Both the position numbers and the translations under genes were made by a program. The notes below the pieces were generated by a model. It was not told the DNA's origin. It ran no database searches and saw only the letters and a list, made by a program, of their open reading frames with translations. Positions 54,338-62,852 of a DNA stretch of 64,000 nt are shown piece by piece (within the stretch, counting starts at the first letter, position 1; every line of letters starts with the position of its first letter). Source of the DNA: an uncultured Acetatifactor sp. (GTDB lineage Bacteria > Bacillota > Clostridia > Lachnospirales > Lachnospiraceae); NCBI GenBank assembly GCA_910577665.1, contig CAJTOJ010000007.1, positions 61,292 through 125,291 on the forward strand, read 5' to 3'.

Positions 54338-55465
54338 CTATTTGTTATATATGGGAATATCTGAAGGGTAATATTCCAAAGTTTCTGTATATTCTATAAA
54401 AATTTCGCCCCAATAAATACTATATGTATTATCTTCATTTAAGACAGCATAATAATTATCATTGGTTTCTGTAGTATCTTTAGTAATAAACTTTACATCA
54501 TAATCCGCTTCCACAGTATACATATAAGATCCCAGATATATCCCTATTACCACTACTATCAACGCCAGGAACGCTGGCCGATTTGACTTTTCTCCCTGGC
54601 TACAGAGCATACGGAACCGGCGCTGCATCTCTGTGTCGTTTCCGCTCATCATGGAAGCTGTCGTCTCTTCAAGTGCTTGTTTTCTCAATCGCAGGATTTC
54701 CATAATATGGATAATGGAGGACATATATTTTCTCACTGCCAGCTGGTCCCTGCCCGTTACCGCCTCATCTACCCGCATCTCCAGGATCTGCTCTAACTGT
54801 TCCTGTAGCTTCTTGGAAGCAGGATTCCACCAATATACCGTACACAAAAATTTCACTCCACGTTTTATCAGTATGTCATGGTGGTAATGGTGAAATGTCT
54901 CATGGCGGAATGTGTAATACAGTTCTTCCCGGCTCAATTCTTCTTCCGGGAGGAGGATAGTCGGCCTAAAACACCCCATCAGCCTAGGCGAATCCAGGCA
55001 AGGAACACGCAAAACGCGAAACCGATTCCTTCGTTTTCCGCACACCTCTGCCAGAATGGAGCGATAAGGTTCCTGGTTGGTAATATCAACGCCATACCTT
55101 CTGCGGTACCTTCTTATATCCCCATTTTCCTTGTACCAGATACGAAGTTTTATGAAAAAGCCCACTATCCAGACCACCTCGCATACCGTCCAAAGCGAAA
55201 TTGGAAACCCGCCTGGTTTTATAAAAGGATGCCGAATCAAAACTACAATTGCAGAAAGCGCCGTGGGAAGATACAGATTTCTGGAAAACGGAAGCTCAAA
55301 AGGAAATAAAACCCTCAAAAGCGTCAAGGCCAAAAATACGGCAATCACTTTATATCCTACGGACAGTAATATCTTCTCATGGCGGAAACACATTGTGATC
55401 AACACGATAATCAGATTACTTGCTAGAAAGGTCATTAATATTGTCGAAAAAGAATAATTAATCAT
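54338..55465 (-). CDS. M56-family membrane metallopeptidase, copy 2
   Basis: The 375-residue protein is nearly the same as copy 1 over its N-terminal helices (INYSFSTILMTF, LTLLRVLFPFELPF), has the zinc motif TFRHETFHHYHHD and MRVDEAVTG, and a short external tail with YYAVLNEDNTYSIYWGEIFI. The two tails share the framework YAxLNxDxTYxIYxxEIFIEYT. No BlaI gene accompanies this copy, so the repressor at 52.4 kb may serve both. It is convergent to copy 1 and followed by the secreted peptide gene. Confidence 0.87.
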   Translation of the reverse strand: MINYSFSTILMTFLASNLIIVLITMCFRHEKILLSVGYKVIAVFLALTLLRVLFPFELPFSRNLYLPTALSAIVVLIRHPFIKPGGFPISLWTVCEVVWIVGFFIKLRIWYKENGDIRRYRRRYGVDITNQEPYRSILAEVCGKRRNRFRVLRVPCLDSPRLMGCFRPTILLPEEELSREELYYTFRHETFHHYHHDILIKRGVKFLCTVYWWNPASKKLQEQLEQILEMRVDEAVTGRDQLAVRKYMSSIIHIMEILRLRKQALEETTASMMSGNDTEMQRRFRMLCSQGEKSNRPAFLALIVVVIGIYLGSYMYTVEADYDVKFITKDTTETNDNYYAVLNEDNTYSIYWGEIFIEYTETLEYYPSDIPIYNK

Positions 55466-55558
55466 ATGTTTTTCTCTTTTGCCCTCTGCCCCTTCAATCT
55501 TATTACCTACTGTGTCTCCGTAAAAATTTTTATCTTATTAGCTTAACTGTTGAATAAC

Positions 55559-55587
55559 ATTATAAACCCAGTCCTGGTATTAGTCAA
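55559..55587 (-). promoter_or_regulatory. Promoter of M56 copy 2 and peptide
   Basis: TTGACT (55587-55582), 17 bases, TATAAT (55564-55559) on the minus strand: the same hexamers and spacing as the blaI promoter. The leader is about 90 nt. The spacer contains the short dyad CCAGGACTGG. Confidence 0.65.
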
Positions 55588-55706
55588 TAGGGTATCTGTA
55601 AATGGACCCGATAAAATTCCAAAAAATTCCAGTTTTGTTACCAGGATCTTCATGCCAGGACTCCCTGTCTGCCAGGTCTACCAGACACAGACAGCAGACA
55701 GGTTCT

Positions 55707-57425
55707 TCATCCTTCCAGGGCATGGGCAAGCTGCACCCTGCATTTCTTCCTGTTGCACGCAATCCCATATGCCAGGATCGTAGTCATCCCATCCTGACAC
55801 AACCTGGCAGTATATCCCTTCTCTTCTATCTGGGCCAGGGCCTCTGCACAGCCAGCTTCCAGGTCTCCATCCTGCGCATATTTCACCTCGATCACCATGC
55901 CAATGCCCTTTTCCGGGATCTCTACCAGGATATCGCTGAAACCGTCCCCGGATTCCGCATTGGAATCTATGTCCCAGTCCTCCCGGTGACTCAGCAGCCC
56001 CAGAAGAATACCATGGTAGAAGTTCTCTTTCCTGTTCTTGCGCACAGCGGTGTCCCGGATGCTGATAGTTCTGCCCAGATAAACATTGAACCGGACTTCC
56101 GCCTCCCCGGCATCCCCCCTGGCAAATGCCGCGCAGAGGGCATCCAGCCCTGGTGTATCCCGGTGCATCTCCTCCTGGAACCATTCCAGGATCTGTTCGA
56201 TGAAGATTTCCCGGATCTCCAGGTTGGGTATGGCCAGCTGGAATACTTTCCCCTCGGCCCCACCCCGCCTGGTAAGGTAGCCTGTGGCAAACAGGACACT
56301 CCACAGATTGTCTATATCCCTGTATAGGTCACGGTAAGTCAGTTCCTGGTTGATTTTCTTCGCAATCATTTCCCCTTCTATCAACCGCTCCAGCTCTCTG
56401 CGTGTCCTCTGCCCTGCCGTTCGGACAAACTGCCTGACAATGTCGTTCCCGCTTGTGTTGACCCAGAAGGAACGGGGGGCGGCATCCGGCTCCCATCGCA
56501 GCAGATCCACATAGTTGACCACATCCCAGGGGCAATACACTTCCCGGCTGCCGAAACGGTAACCGTCATACCAGGTCTTTACATCCAGGTATTTTCCGTC
56601 CAGGGCATAATGAGACAGGATCTGGCACACTTCCTGGTCCGTGAATCCGAAGTATTCGTCAAACCGCACATCCGTAATGGACATGACCTTTAAGTTGTTC
56701 AGCCCTGTGAAGATGCTTTCCCTGGAGATCCGCAGGCATCCGGTAAGTACGGCAAAGTAAAGACTGTCATTGGTCTTCAGCACCTGTCCGAACAGGTTGC
56801 GCAGCAGGGTGACCATCTCCTCATAGTAGCCGGACTGCTGTGCCTTGTCCAGGGGAACATCGTATTCGTCAATCAAAAGGATCACACGCTGCCCATAGTG
56901 TCTGTGCAGAAGGCTGGACAGCAGCCGCAGACTGTCTGCCAGCACCTCCTCAGGCATAAGAAAGCCCTGCTGTCCGCTGGTATCCACCCGAACCAGCTGT
57001 TCATACTGTACCTTTTCCTCCCTGGAAAGCCTTTCGCTCTTCAAAAGAAAGCGAAACCGCAGCGCCTCGTTCCCGATTATGGAGCACAGCATGGCCCGTG
57101 CCCCCTCGTAGCTGCCAGCGACAGCACCCTTCAGCGTGATGGAAACCACGGGGAATTTCCCCATATACTGCGCACACAGATCCTGTTCCCTGGCAATCTC
57201 CAGCCCTTCAAACAGCCTGCCATCGCAGCCGTATCCGAAGAAATATTTTAACATGTTCATGTTGAGGGACTTGCCGAAACGCCTGGGCCGGGTGAAAAGG
57301 TTCACCTTTCCCCAGTTACAGAGTAGCTCCCTGATCAATCCCGTTTTATCTACATAGAAAAACCCTTCTGTGCGGATTTCTTCAAAATTTTCAATTCCTA
57401 TGGGCAGCTTATCGGCTGGCTTCAT
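55707..57425 (-). CDS. AAA-ATPase-like protein with PD-(D/E)XK nuclease-like C-terminus
   Basis: The 572-residue protein has an N-terminal AAA-ATPase-like domain (PF09820 type) with YVDKTGLIRELL, the P-loop variant TRPRRFGKSLNMNML and Walker B LLIDEYDVPLDKAQ. The C-terminal part has TISIRDTAVRKNRKENFYHG and FSDILVEIP with VIEVKYAQDGDLEAG, a PD-(D/E)XK_9-type core. The family is abundant in gut Clostridia and Bacteroidetes; its function is not known to me, though DNA-acting or defence roles are suspected. ATG 57425 (MKPADKLPIGIE) follows GAAGGAG. It lies just downstream of fnlC but is unrelated to sugar metabolism. A remnant of a second member lies at 62.2 kb. Confidence 0.87.
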   Translation of the reverse strand: MKPADKLPIGIENFEEIRTEGFFYVDKTGLIRELLCNWGKVNLFTRPRRFGKSLNMNMLKYFFGYGCDGRLFEGLEIAREQDLCAQYMGKFPVVSITLKGAVAGSYEGARAMLCSIIGNEALRFRFLLKSERLSREEKVQYEQLVRVDTSGQQGFLMPEEVLADSLRLLSSLLHRHYGQRVILLIDEYDVPLDKAQQSGYYEEMVTLLRNLFGQVLKTNDSLYFAVLTGCLRISRESIFTGLNNLKVMSITDVRFDEYFGFTDQEVCQILSHYALDGKYLDVKTWYDGYRFGSREVYCPWDVVNYVDLLRWEPDAAPRSFWVNTSGNDIVRQFVRTAGQRTRRELERLIEGEMIAKKINQELTYRDLYRDIDNLWSVLFATGYLTRRGGAEGKVFQLAIPNLEIREIFIEQILEWFQEEMHRDTPGLDALCAAFARGDAGEAEVRFNVYLGRTISIRDTAVRKNRKENFYHGILLGLLSHREDWDIDSNAESGDGFSDILVEIPEKGIGMVIEVKYAQDGDLEAGCAEALAQIEEKGYTARLCQDGMTTILAYGIACNRKKCRVQLAHALEG

Positions 57426-57514
57426 GACTTGCACGCTCCTTCTTGGACTTCCTGTTCCAGCAGGCAGCCTTTGGTCTGCTAAATGGTACTCTATGCCACC
57501 AGCCGCTGGTAACC

Positions 57515-58660
57515 CTATTCTTCTTTTCTCCACACCATCTTATTTACAATCCCTGTGTAACTCTGTATAATTTTTACCACTTTCGTGCTGACATTCTCGT
57601 CCACATAATTGGGCACATCCACCCCCAGGTCACCTGCCGCATTCATCTCCACTGCCATGTCTACTGCCTGGAGAACCTGTGTGGAAGTGATACTTCCCAG
57701 TATAAAATTTCCCTTGTCGATGGCCTCTGGCCGCTCTGTAGATGTCCGGATACACACTGCAGGAAAGGGTGTTCCTTTTGTGTTGAAATAGGAAGCTTCC
57801 TCTGGCAGGGTCCCGCTATCGGAGACCACACAGAAAGCATGCATCTGCAGATGATTATAGTCAGAAAATCCAAAGGGCTGCAGACTCCTAACCAGGGGGT
57901 GGAACCGGAAATTCCTCTGTTCAATGAATTTTTTACTTCTGGGATGGGTACTGTAAATGATAGGCATCTGATATGTCTCTGCCATGGTATTAACCGCTTC
58001 CATCAAGGCAAAAAAATTCTTCTCCTGGTCAATATTTTCCTCCCGGTGTGCAGACAGCAGGATATATTTTCCTTTCTCCAACCCCAATGTCTCCAGCACC
58101 TTACTGGCCTTTATTTTCTCCATGTTGGCAGAAAGCACTTCCGCCATGGGTGAACCAGTCACATAGGTTCTCTCCCTGGCTGTCCCTTCTGCATTCAGAT
58201 ATCTCCTGGCATGTTCACTGTAGCAGAGGTTCACGTCCGCAATGTGATCTACAATGCGCCTGTTGGTCTCCTCTGGCAGATTCTCATCAAAGCAGCGGTT
58301 TCCTGCCTCCATATGGAAAATAGGGATCTTCAAGCGCTTTGCAGAAATGGCGGCCAGGGCAGAATTGGTATCTCCCAGTACCAGGAAGGCATCCGGTGCC
58401 AGCCTGGTCATCAGCCCGTAACTTTTTGCAATTATATTGCCAATGGTCTCCCCCAGGTCACCACCCACGGCATCCAGATAGTAATCCGGCTGCCGCAATC
58501 CCAGATCCTCAAAAAAGATCTGGTTCAAAGTATAGTCGTAATTCTGTCCTGTATGTACCAGGATCTGATCAAAATACCGATCACACTTCTTGATCACCTC
58601 AGAGAGCCGGATAATCTCCGGCCTGGTGCCAATGATGGTCATTACTTTTAATTTCTCCAC
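57515..58660 (-). CDS. fnlC: UDP-GlcNAc 2-epimerase-type enzyme, FnlC/WbjD/CapG
   Basis: This is the final step to UDP-N-acetyl-L-fucosamine (C2 epimerisation). The 381-residue GT-B-fold protein has VMTIIGTRPEIIRLSEVIKK, VHTGQNYDYTLNQIFFEDL, VLGDTNSALAA, FHMEAGNRCFDENLPEETNR, STHPRSKKFIEQ and VVSDSGTLPEEAS. The DENLPEETNR and HPRSKK signatures are those of the WbjD group more than of WecB. The start is GTG 58660 with GGAG eight bases before; the ATG at 58705 lacks a site. It follows fnlB by 120 nt in the same direction. Confidence 0.88.
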   Translation of the reverse strand: MEKLKVMTIIGTRPEIIRLSEVIKKCDRYFDQILVHTGQNYDYTLNQIFFEDLGLRQPDYYLDAVGGDLGETIGNIIAKSYGLMTRLAPDAFLVLGDTNSALAAISAKRLKIPIFHMEAGNRCFDENLPEETNRRIVDHIADVNLCYSEHARRYLNAEGTARERTYVTGSPMAEVLSANMEKIKASKVLETLGLEKGKYILLSAHREENIDQEKNFFALMEAVNTMAETYQMPIIYSTHPRSKKFIEQRNFRFHPLVRSLQPFGFSDYNHLQMHAFCVVSDSGTLPEEASYFNTKGTPFPAVCIRTSTERPEAIDKGNFILGSITSTQVLQAVDMAVEMNAAGDLGVDVPNYVDENVSTKVVKIIQSYTGIVNKMVWRKEE

Positions 58661-58780
58661 TGCTTTTTCTCCTATAAGGCCTGCCTGGAAGTTACCTGCC
58701 TGCATATCGGCCTTGGGTTTTCCCTGTTACAGACCGGTCGTTTTCCTACACAAATGTCACTGCTCTCCAGTAGCAGGACG

Positions 58781-59908
58781 CTATTCTATCGTCTCTACAG
58801 CCTCGTAAATCGTATCCGGCTTTCCCGGACGAAAGCACTCATTACACCACATCAGTGTTACCATATCCGTATCCCCTTCGTTTACGATGGAATGGGTGTA
58901 GCCAGTGGGAATGTCCACCACTTCCAGCTTGTCCCCGCTGACATGGTATTCCAGAATCTCCTGGCTTCCATGCTTCCGGAAGCGGATCACCCCTCTGCCG
59001 CTGACCACCACAAATTTCTCATTCTTGGTATGGTGCCAGTGGTTTCCTTTGGTAATCCCAGGTCTGGAGATGTTGATGGATACCTGGCCCCTGTCAGCAC
59101 TTTTCAATATCTCTGTGAAGCTTCCCCGCCCATCCTCATGCATCAGAAGCGGATAGGAAAACTGGTCTTCTGGCAGGTAACTCAAGTAGGTACTGTATAA
59201 CTTTTTCTCAAAGCTGCCTTCTGTCATGTCCGGAATCATCAGATTCTGCCTGCTCTCCCGGAAACTGTACAGCAGATTCACAATCTCACCCAGGGTAGCC
59301 TCATGTACCACAGGCACATAGCAATAGCCATCACTGTTCACATGGGGATGACGATCCAGGGCCTGCAACAGTTCCTCCACCACATCGTCAATATAGACCA
59401 GATGCAACACCGTGCTTCTGTCGTTCACCTGTATCGGCAGGCCGTGGGCGATGTTGTGACAGAATGTGGCTACTGCACTATTGTAATTGGGCCGGCACCA
59501 CTTGCCAAACACATTGGGAAAACGGTAGGTATAAACAGGGGCATCCACCTGCTGCCCATAGGCATACAGCATGTCCTCCCCTGCCTTCTTACTCTGGCCA
59601 TAAGGGTTCTCCAGAGCTGCCTGGATGGAGGAGGAATTCATGATGGGGCAGTTGTTGCCATGACGCTTCAGCGTCTCCACAAGGGTGGTTGCAAAGCCGA
59701 AATTCCCCTCCATAAATTCTTCCACATGCTCCGGGCGGTTGACCCCTGCCAGGTTGTATACGAAGTCGCACTCTGCACAATACTGGTCCAGAAGCTCCGG
59801 AGGCGTATCCAGTTCGTAGGGCAGGACTCTCACGCCTTCCCGCCTCTCTAATTCCGCAATCAGATTCCTGCCGATGAAGCCGGCAGAGCCGGTGACTAGA
59901 ACATTCAT
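58781..59908 (-). CDS. fnlB: Bifunctional SDR-cupin enzyme FnlB/WbjC/CapF
   Basis: The 375-residue protein has an SDR domain with VLVTGSAGFIGRNLIAEL, YNLAGVNRPEHVEEF and the YxxxK pair in PYGQSKKAGED. A C-terminal cupin (about 255-370) has GRGSFTEILKS, GITKGNHWHHTKNEKFVVV and DIPTGYTHSIVNEGDTDMV, with metal-binding His residues. In CapF the cupin epimerises C3 and the SDR domain reduces C4, giving UDP-6-deoxy-L-talNAc for FnlC. It overlaps fnlA by four bases. The operon order fnlA-fnlB-fnlC follows pathway order. Confidence 0.92.
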   Translation of the reverse strand: MNVLVTGSAGFIGRNLIAELERREGVRVLPYELDTPPELLDQYCAECDFVYNLAGVNRPEHVEEFMEGNFGFATTLVETLKRHGNNCPIMNSSSIQAALENPYGQSKKAGEDMLYAYGQQVDAPVYTYRFPNVFGKWCRPNYNSAVATFCHNIAHGLPIQVNDRSTVLHLVYIDDVVEELLQALDRHPHVNSDGYCYVPVVHEATLGEIVNLLYSFRESRQNLMIPDMTEGSFEKKLYSTYLSYLPEDQFSYPLLMHEDGRGSFTEILKSADRGQVSINISRPGITKGNHWHHTKNEKFVVVSGRGVIRFRKHGSQEILEYHVSGDKLEVVDIPTGYTHSIVNEGDTDMVTLMWCNECFRPGKPDTIYEAVETIE

Positions 59909-60948
59909 CTCTTATTCTCCCACTCTGCAATCTCATCCCTGATATAGGAAAGCGTCAGCAGTTTCTCCTTCACCTGTTCCACATCCATCAAAGTGGTATT
60001 GTTGGAATTGAACTCTGACAGCTCTGTCCTCTTCAGATTACCATCCGTAAAATATTTGTCATAATTCAAGTCACGCTTGTCCGCAGGCACCCGGTAGAAA
60101 TGCCCCATGTCAATGGCATGGGCACATTCTTCGTTTGTCAGCAGCGTCTCATACATCTTCTCCCCGTGCCGGATGCCGATAACCTTGATCTCATTGTCCA
60201 CATGAAACAGCTCCTTCACCGCCTGGGCTAACACCCCGATGGTACAGGCAGGCGCTTTCTGCACCATGATATCCCCGCTCTCGGCATTCTGGAAGGCATA
60301 GACCACCAGCTCCACCGCCTCCTCCAGGGACATCACAAACCGGGTCATGGAAGGTTCCGTCAGGGTAAGCGGTTTTCCCTCCTTGATCTGGCTGATAAAC
60401 AGGGGAACCACAGACCCCCTGGAACAGAGCACATTCCCGTATCTGGTGCAACAAATGCTTGTCTCCTGGGGGGACACTGTCCTGGCCTTGGCCACAATCA
60501 CTTTCTCCATCATGGCCTTGGAAGTGCCCATGGCATTTACCGGGTAGGCTGCCTTGTCTGTGGAGAGACAGATGACCTTCTCCACCCCCGCCTCCACGGC
60601 ACACTGGAGTACATTCTCCGTGCCCAGCACATTGGTCTTCACTGCCTCTATGGGAAAGAATTCGCAGGAGGGCACCTGCTTCAAGGCCGCCGCATGGAAG
60701 ATATAGTCCACCCCATGCATGGCCTTCGCAATGCTCTGGGGATCCCGGACATCGCCAATGTAAAATTTCAGCTTGTTGCTATATTCCGGGTATTCCCGCT
60801 GGTAGAAATGGCGCATATCGTCCTGCTTCAGTTCATCCCGGGAGAAAATGCGGATCTCCCCAATGTCTGTGGCCAGGAAACGCCTAAGTACGGCGTTGCC
60901 AAATGAGCCGGTGCCACCGGTGATCAGTAAGGTTTTTTCTGTAAACAT
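59905..60948 (-). CDS. fnlA: UDP-GlcNAc 4,6-dehydratase/5-epimerase FnlA/CapE
   Basis: The 347-residue short-chain dehydrogenase-type enzyme has TLLITGGTGSFGNAVLRRF, FSRDELKQDDMR, IFHAAALKQVPSCEFFP, and the catalytic stretch STDKAAYPVNAMGTSKAMME, where Met replaces the usual Tyr as in CapE/WbjB. TRYGNVLCSRGSVVPLF and RHGEKMYETLL complete it. The product, UDP-2-acetamido-2,6-dideoxy-L-arabino-hexos-4-ulose, is also the substrate of PseC, and no separate pseB was seen in the window. ATG 60948 follows CGGAGG. It heads the fnl operon, 79 nt after the HEPN gene. Confidence 0.92.
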   Translation of the reverse strand: MFTEKTLLITGGTGSFGNAVLRRFLATDIGEIRIFSRDELKQDDMRHFYQREYPEYSNKLKFYIGDVRDPQSIAKAMHGVDYIFHAAALKQVPSCEFFPIEAVKTNVLGTENVLQCAVEAGVEKVICLSTDKAAYPVNAMGTSKAMMEKVIVAKARTVSPQETSICCTRYGNVLCSRGSVVPLFISQIKEGKPLTLTEPSMTRFVMSLEEAVELVVYAFQNAESGDIMVQKAPACTIGVLAQAVKELFHVDNEIKVIGIRHGEKMYETLLTNEECAHAIDMGHFYRVPADKRDLNYDKYFTDGNLKRTELSEFNSNNTTLMDVEQVKEKLLTLSYIRDEIAEWENKR

Positions 60949-61027
60949 GATTGTCCTCCGTTTGTTTTTTATCTATGTTTATTGTCTTCGATTTATCTGC
61001 TTTTAGTCCTATTTGTATGGCTTTCTC

Positions 61028-61441
61028 TCACGTCCAGCCCTCATCCTGTTCTTCTTTCTCTGCTTTTTCCAACACATCCAAGAATACATCAAAAGCAGGA
61101 AGGAAGCTATCCCGGATCAAGACAATTGTCTCATCAATTTCCTCCTCATCATATACATGCACAGATAAATTACTCTTTTTCAGCATAAGCAGCCATACCT
61201 CAGGGTCAGAAATCCAGCCTGCCCCATACCCTGCTTTCAGAATTTCCCTGGGCGATCCCGTCTCCGCTTCCATGACAGAATATTCCCGCAGCATGCCCTG
61301 TAACGCCTTCCACGCAAGTTCAAATGTTAAGCCAAACTGACCTATAATGCCAGTTCTGTATATGTCGTCTTCCCCAGCCCGCAAAAAATCCGCATTCTTA
61401 AGTATTTCCAGGCAATTCTGGAAATTATCTGTTTTTCTCAT
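61028..61441 (-). CDS. HI0074-like HEPN protein (nucleotidyltransferase partner)
   Basis: The 137-residue helical protein has QFGLTFELAWKALQGMLREY, ETGSPREILKAGYGAGWI and LKKSNLSVHVYDEEEIDETI, typical of the HI0074 group (nucleotidyltransferase substrate-binding family). It pairs with the next gene, with which it overlaps by 17 nt, as in HEPN/MNT toxin-antitoxin modules. The RNase motif usually seen as R-x4-H before VYDE-type sequence reads S-N-L-S-V-H here, so the Arg seems to be lost and activity is doubtful. Confidence 0.83.
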   Translation of the reverse strand: MRKTDNFQNCLEILKNADFLRAGEDDIYRTGIIGQFGLTFELAWKALQGMLREYSVMEAETGSPREILKAGYGAGWISDPEVWLLMLKKSNLSVHVYDEEEIDETIVLIRDSFLPAFDVFLDVLEKAEKEEQDEGWT

Positions 61442-61718
61442 AGATTACAATACCATCCCTGTCAATTTCTTCCTGTAGTTCTGCCGTAGTCCCCTTATCA
61501 AGCTCAACGATGTCAAAAGAAAGCAGTGACCACACTTTTTCATGTATATCCCAATAGAATTCCGACACATCGCCACCTGTTACGGCAAGATCTATGTCAC
61601 TTCTCTCACTGTGTGTGCCCCTTGCCCGGGAACCAAACAGAATGATTTTCTGAATGTTATGTTTCCCGGCCAGAAAACGAATATCCTTCATGACCCTGTC
61701 CGGAATGTTATGCTTCAT
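61425..61718 (-). CDS. Minimal nucleotidyltransferase (MNT)
   Basis: The protein of about 97 residues (start MKHNIPDR at 61718; ATG 61745 with GGAAGG is another option) has the pol-beta motif ILFGSRARGTHSERSDIDLA with GS, DxD spacing and a C-terminal acidic region LLSFDIVELDKGT. MNT proteins act as antitoxins by adding AMP to their HEPN partner. The overlap with the HEPN gene ensures joint translation. Such modules are mobile and often lie at island edges, as here. Confidence 0.82.
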   Translation of the reverse strand: MKHNIPDRVMKDIRFLAGKHNIQKIILFGSRARGTHSERSDIDLAVTGGDVSEFYWDIHEKVWSLLSFDIVELDKGTTAELQEEIDRDGIVIYEKNR

Positions 61719-61855
61719 ACCTTGTTTCTGCCCATTTCCCGGCATTGCCTTCCACAATCAGCACCTCTTTTCCCTAATGACAGCCATCTGACCCATGACC
61801 ATTTGGTTAAGGATATGATAACAGCTATCACGCAAGAATGCAAAAGATATTTAGT

Positions 61856-61933
61856 CAATTCCGCCCTTTGTTTATCTGGCAGATTATAAATGTCATCCCT
61901 TGTATAAGATTTTAACTCTCTTGTTGCATCCAT
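61856..61933 (-). pseudogene. Possible remnant of Uma2-type nuclease N-terminus
   Basis: The reading frame SYTRDDIYNLPDKQRAEL resembles the start of Uma2-family endonucleases (YTxxDIYxLPxxxRAELIDG), but the frame diverges just after RAEL and none of the catalytic core follows. The rest of the local frame (to 61715) looks like non-coding sequence. A decayed gene is the simplest explanation. Confidence 0.42.
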
Positions 61934-62118
61934 GCATTCTTTTCTTTTCCATTTCTTTCCACTGGCTATATTTTATCAGTCCATTTACAGCTTTCCCATT
62001 TCCTGCTTCATCTGATCATAGAAATTTTCCCTCATTCCAACCTGGTTTATCGTATATAATTTCCTTCTACATGTCAAGATACACCCTTTTTCATTATGCA
62101 ATGATCAAATAGCGCATT

Positions 62119-62136
62119 TGTTACTGTACAGTAACA
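62119..62136. repeat. Perfect 18-bp palindrome TGTTACTGTACAGTAACA
   Basis: An uninterrupted self-complementary 18-mer lies in the 282-nt gap 61934-62215, which otherwise contains no gene I can support. The arms match those of the hairpin at 25538-25570 apart from one base and the missing loop. It could be an operator for a dimeric regulator or a copy of a dispersed element. Confidence 0.55.
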
Positions 62137-62215
62137 CGCATTAATATTGGCAATTTCGCTGCTCACAGAAGCTCTTCTCTTCAAGCACCTTTTGTGGTAA
62201 AATAAGGGTATCTGA

Positions 62216-62749
62216 ATAGTCAAGAAAGTCTTTACAGAGCAGATATACGAATGGTTCCAGGAAGAAGTCCGCAAGGAAACGCCGAAGCTGGATGCTTTCT
62301 GCGCTGCATTTGAGCAGGCTGATCCGGTAACGGTTGAGCGCCTTTTTACCGAATACTTAAAGAAGACAATCAGTATCCGTGATACTGGCATCAGAAAAAA
62401 CAAAAAAGAGAATTTCTACCATGGTATACTTTTAGGCCTCTTAAGCCACCGCGAGGACTGGATCATCATATCCAACGCGGAGTCTGGGGAGGGCTTCAGC
62501 GATATCCTGATAGAAAGCGAGGGAAGCGGTACAGGGATCGTAATTGAAATAAAATATCCGGACGATGGAAATCTGGAGGTTGGATGTCAGAATGCCCTGG
62601 CACAGATTGAAGAAAAAGGATACGCAACACGCCTTTTGCAGGACGGGATGAAGAATGTCATCAAATATAGGATCGCCTGCTATAAAAAACATGCAAGGCA
62701 ACTTGTCAATTTGAAATCATATAAAACAAGCGCAAAACAAAGCATGTGA
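62216..62749 (+). pseudogene. C-terminal fragment of AAA-ATPase/PD-(D/E)XK gene
   Basis: The open frame (about 177 codons) without a start of its own reads FTEQIYEWFQEEVRKETPKL, KKTISIRDTGIRKNKKENFY, GLLSHREDWIII and GIVIEIKYPDDGNLEVG. This is the same region as the C-terminus of the intact 55.7-57.4 kb protein, in the opposite orientation. The entire ATPase half is missing and the frame begins after an in-frame TGA at 62213. The sequence differs enough from the intact copy to be an older, separate member. Confidence 0.75.
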
Positions 62750-62779
62750 ATGTATGTATATTTCCTGCTCACATGCTTT
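62739..62779 (+). terminator. Bidirectional-looking intrinsic terminator
   Basis: Perfect 11-bp arms AAAGCATGTGA (62739-62749) and TCACATGCTTT (62769-62779) enclose a 19-nt loop, followed on the plus strand by ATTTTATGCTTTT and on the minus strand by TTGTTTTGCG. The left arm contains the stop codon of the plus-strand remnant. It could also end the minus-strand 62.9-63.7 kb transcript. Confidence 0.6.
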
Positions 62780-62852
62780 ATTTTATGCTTTTGTTCATTT
62801 CACCTCTACCTCCGGATTCCTGATAGTATATAAAATCCGAAAGTTCTGGCTA

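Noticed and set aside
62074..62701. Two minus-strand reading frames of 109 and 86 residues
   Set aside because: They are antisense to the plus-strand AAA-ATPase fragment and the palindrome region; no start sites.
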